A stretch of DNA of 64,000 nucleotides from Flavobacterium terrae (GTDB taxonomy: Bacteria > Bacteroidota > Bacteroidia > Flavobacteriales > Flavobacteriaceae), in assembly GCF_900142035.1 (NCBI RefSeq), contig NZ_FQZI01000001.1, forward strand, positions 310,001 through 374,000, read 5' to 3'. The notes beneath the pieces are model-generated. The model saw nothing but the letters and a program-made list of their open reading frames with translations, was not told the origin of the DNA and ran no database searches. Both the position numbers and the translations under genes were made by a program. Below, one piece after another: positions 62,154 to 64,000 of the stretch. Positions within the stretch are counted from its first letter, which is position 1. Every line of letters starts with the position of its first letter.

Positions 62154-64000
62154 TTAAAGAATCATCGTCAGCTGAATACGTTTTCTGGATTCATCAACCT
62201 CAACAACTTTCACTTGCACGTGTTGATGCAGTTTTACCACTTCATTTACATCACTTACATAACTGTCTTTCAATTGTGAAACATGTACCAATCCGCTTTC
62301 CTTGATTCCGATGTCGACAAAACAACCGAAAGCTGTTATATTATTCACAATTCCGGGTACAATCATTCCGCTGCGCACATCGGCAATGGTTTTTACATTC
62401 GGGTCGAATTCGAAAATTTTAGCGGCTTTACGAGGATCCAATCCCGGTTTTTCTAATTCTTTCAAGATATCTTTGATACCCAAAATACCCACGTTTTCAG
62501 TAATATAATTCTCCGGTTTAATTTGACTTATTTTTTCTTTGTTACCGATTAATTCATTGACTTTAACACCCAAATCTTTAGCCATTTTTTCTACCATTTT
62601 ATACGATTCAGGATGCACTGCCGAATTATCCAACGGATTTTTACCGTCTTTAATTCGGATGAAGGCAGCAGCTTGTTGGAAAGCCTTTTCTCCCAAGCGT
62701 GGCACTTTTTTCAATTGACTTCGGTCTTCAAATGCACCATTCTCACTTCGGTATGCGACGATATTTTCGGCCATTTTTTCACCAATACCCGAAACATAAC
62801 TCAATAATGATTTGCTGGCTGTATTGATGTTGATTCCGACTGAGTTCACACAACGTACTACTGTAGTGTCTAATTCTTCTTTCAATTTCGTCTGATCTAC
62901 ATCATGTTGATACTGTCCTACTCCGATTGATTTAGGATCAATTTTAACCAATTCGGCCAATGGATCAGATAAACGACGACCGATAGAAACGGCACCACGA
63001 ACTGTTACATCATAACTTCCAAATTCTTCCCTTGCAATTTTAGAAGCTGAATATACTGATGCGCCGGCTTCGGATACCACAAAAACCTGCACCGGTTTGT
63101 CAAAAGCAATTTTCTTGATAAAAAATTCGGTTTCACGACTCGCCGTTCCGTTACCGATTGAAATGGCTTCAATATTATACGCATTCACCATCGATTTTAC
63201 CTTTTTCATCGCCATAGTCGTTTCGTTTTGCGGTGCGTGAGGAAAAATGGTTTCATTGTACAACAAATCGCCTTTCTCATCCAGACATACCACTTTACAA
63301 CCTGTTCTAAAACCAGGGTCGATCGCTAAAATTCGTTTTTCACCTAAAGGCGGTGCCAATAACAACTGACTCAAGTTTCCGGCAAAAACATCAATTGCTT
63401 TGATGTCAGCTTTTTCCTTCGCTTCCTGTAATGTTTCATTTGAAATAGCAGGCTCCAATAAACGCTTGTAACTGTCTTTGATCGCCAATTCTAAATGTTG
63501 AGTAGTATCGTTATTCGATTTGATGATGTTATCTTCAATGAATGCAATAGCTTCTTCTTTTTCAATTTCTACATTCAGTTTGACAAAACCTTCCGCTTCT
63601 GCTCTCAACATTGCCAATAAACGATGTGAAGGTGCTTTGCTTATAGGTTCCGCCCAATCAAAATACTGTGAAAATTTTTGAGCGGCTTCATCTTCTTTTT
63701 TGGTTTTAACTACTTTAGTAGTGATTTCCGCTTTGCGTTGAAACATGCGGCGCAGATTTTTACGGATGTAAATATTCTCATTGATCCATTCGGCAATGAT
63801 ATCGCGTGCACCCTGTAATGCCTCGTCTTCGTTTGCTACTTTAGCATTGATATATTTTGAAGCCAAAAATTCGATGTCATCGTTACGTTGCGACATGATG
63901 ATTTTTGCCAAAGGCTCCAATCCATTTTCACGTGCTGTATCAGCTTTGGTTTTCTTTTTCTTTTTATAAGGAAGGTATAAATCTTCTATTTCCTGTAAAT
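62154..64000 (-). CDS. tex: Tex family S1 RNA-binding protein, 5' part outside window
   Basis: Tex is a nucleic-acid-binding protein that assists transcription and was linked to toxin expression and antibiotic tolerance. From the right edge the frame gives YLPYKKKKKTKADTARENGLEPLA, then the YqgF-like domain (ILAIDPGFRTGCKVVCLD, EAISIGNGTASRETE), the HhH domain (SLLSYVSGIGEKMAENIV, LKKVPRLGEKAFQQAA) and a C-terminal S1 domain (GIVNNITAFGCFVDIGIKESGLVHVSQL). About 615 residues are visible of the usual 700-plus; the N-terminus lies beyond 64000. The frame is open to the edge, so a TTG at 63920 is not the start. Confidence 0.95.
   Translation of the reverse strand, partial: LQEIEDLYLPYKKKKKTKADTARENGLEPLAKIIMSQRNDDIEFLASKYINAKVANEDEALQGARDIIAEWINENIYIRKNLRRMFQRKAEITTKVVKTKKEDEAAQKFSQYFDWAEPISKAPSHRLLAMLRAEAEGFVKLNVEIEKEEAIAFIEDNIIKSNNDTTQHLELAIKDSYKRLLEPAISNETLQEAKEKADIKAIDVFAGNLSQLLLAPPLGEKRILAIDPGFRTGCKVVCLDEKGDLLYNETIFPHAPQNETTMAMKKVKSMVNAYNIEAISIGNGTASRETEFFIKKIAFDKPVQVFVVSEAGASVYSASKIAREEFGSYDVTVRGAVSIGRRLSDPLAELVKIDPKSIGVGQYQHDVDQTKLKEELDTTVVRCVNSVGININTASKSLLSYVSGIGEKMAENIVAYRSENGAFEDRSQLKKVPRLGEKAFQQAAAFIRIKDGKNPLDNSAVHPESYKMVEKMAKDLGVKVNELIGNKEKISQIKPENYITENVGILGIKDILKELEKPGLDPRKAAKIFEFDPNVKTIADVRSGMIVPGIVNNITAFGCFVDIGIKESGLVHVSQLKDSYVSDVNEVVKLHQHVQVKVVEVDESRKRIQLTMIL

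Noticed and set aside
63918..63920. TTG as the start of tex
   Set aside because: The frame stays open to the window edge with clear Tex sequence, so the gene is cut by the window and does not start here.
1..64000. CRISPR arrays, rRNA and tRNA genes
   Set aside because: No regularly spaced repeats and no recognisable RNA gene sequences were found on reading either strand.

Overview
The window is chromosomal DNA of an AT-rich member of the Bacteroidota, very probably a Flavobacterium or a close relative. The evidence is the set of type IX secretion (T9SS) C-terminal sorting domains, a SprE/PorW lipoprotein, Bacteroidota-type promoters (TTTG - about 17-20 nt - TAnnTTTG), acylated-ornithine arginine synthesis, and several families known mainly from Flavobacteriia (DUF4292, DUF6427, DUF6341, DUF4254, DUF6909). 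No rRNA, tRNA, CRISPR, prophage or transposase gene was seen. No gene-free stretch exceeds 300 bases once starts are corrected; the longest is the divergent region 18581-18875.

Layout. (1) 1-13.5 kb: tRNA hydroxylase trhO with an unusual C-terminal domain, dprA, an HU/SPOR envelope protein and a thioesterase. A minus-strand envelope operon follows (flippase, dut, sugar nucleotidyltransferase, TPR protein, DUF4292 lipoprotein, EnvC-like protein), then a secreted S9 peptidase. (2) 13.5-24 kb: ATP synthase genes atpB-E-F-H-A-G. The upstream block sprE - bactofilin - atpZ - atpI is separated from atpB by an oppositely oriented RCC1-repeat T9SS protein. atpD and atpC are not here. (3) 24-28.7 kb: housekeeping genes (FAD/2Fe-2S reductase, GT9, DUF4254, upp, DUF6427, DUF6341).

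(4) 28.7-41.3 kb: the most striking region. Two tandem paralogous three-gene cassettes each hold a LytS-type sensor kinase with a periplasmic propeller, a LytTR response regulator, and a secreted LamG/beta-helix T9SS protein. All four transcription units in it carry a 21-bp-period direct repeat (consensus TTTCTRAA read on the + strand) centred 47.5-48.5 bp upstream of a -7 element. This predicts that the regulators activate both their own operons and the surface proteins.

(5) 41.4-53.2 kb: purD, a CapK-like ligase, a polysaccharide cluster (DUF6909, rfbC, rfbD, UDP-glucuronate decarboxylase, sugar-phosphate transferase, GT2), then a GH3-family operon. (6) 53.3-64 kb: tatA (59 aa), an Lrp/AsnC regulator, and a complete eight-gene arginine operon (GNAT-argG-argC-argD-argF'-argB-argE-argH) whose promoter carries three near-identical palindromes. 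A 5'-truncated tex gene reaches the right edge. This last 9-10 kb is visibly richer in G+C than the rest.

How the genes work together: the envelope operons supply sugars, a flippase and wall-hydrolase control. SprE and Tat serve export. The cassette system appears to switch T9SS surface proteins in response to an external signal. The arg operon is predicted to run through N-succinyl intermediates. All assignments come from reading the sequence and remembered family knowledge; no database search was run.
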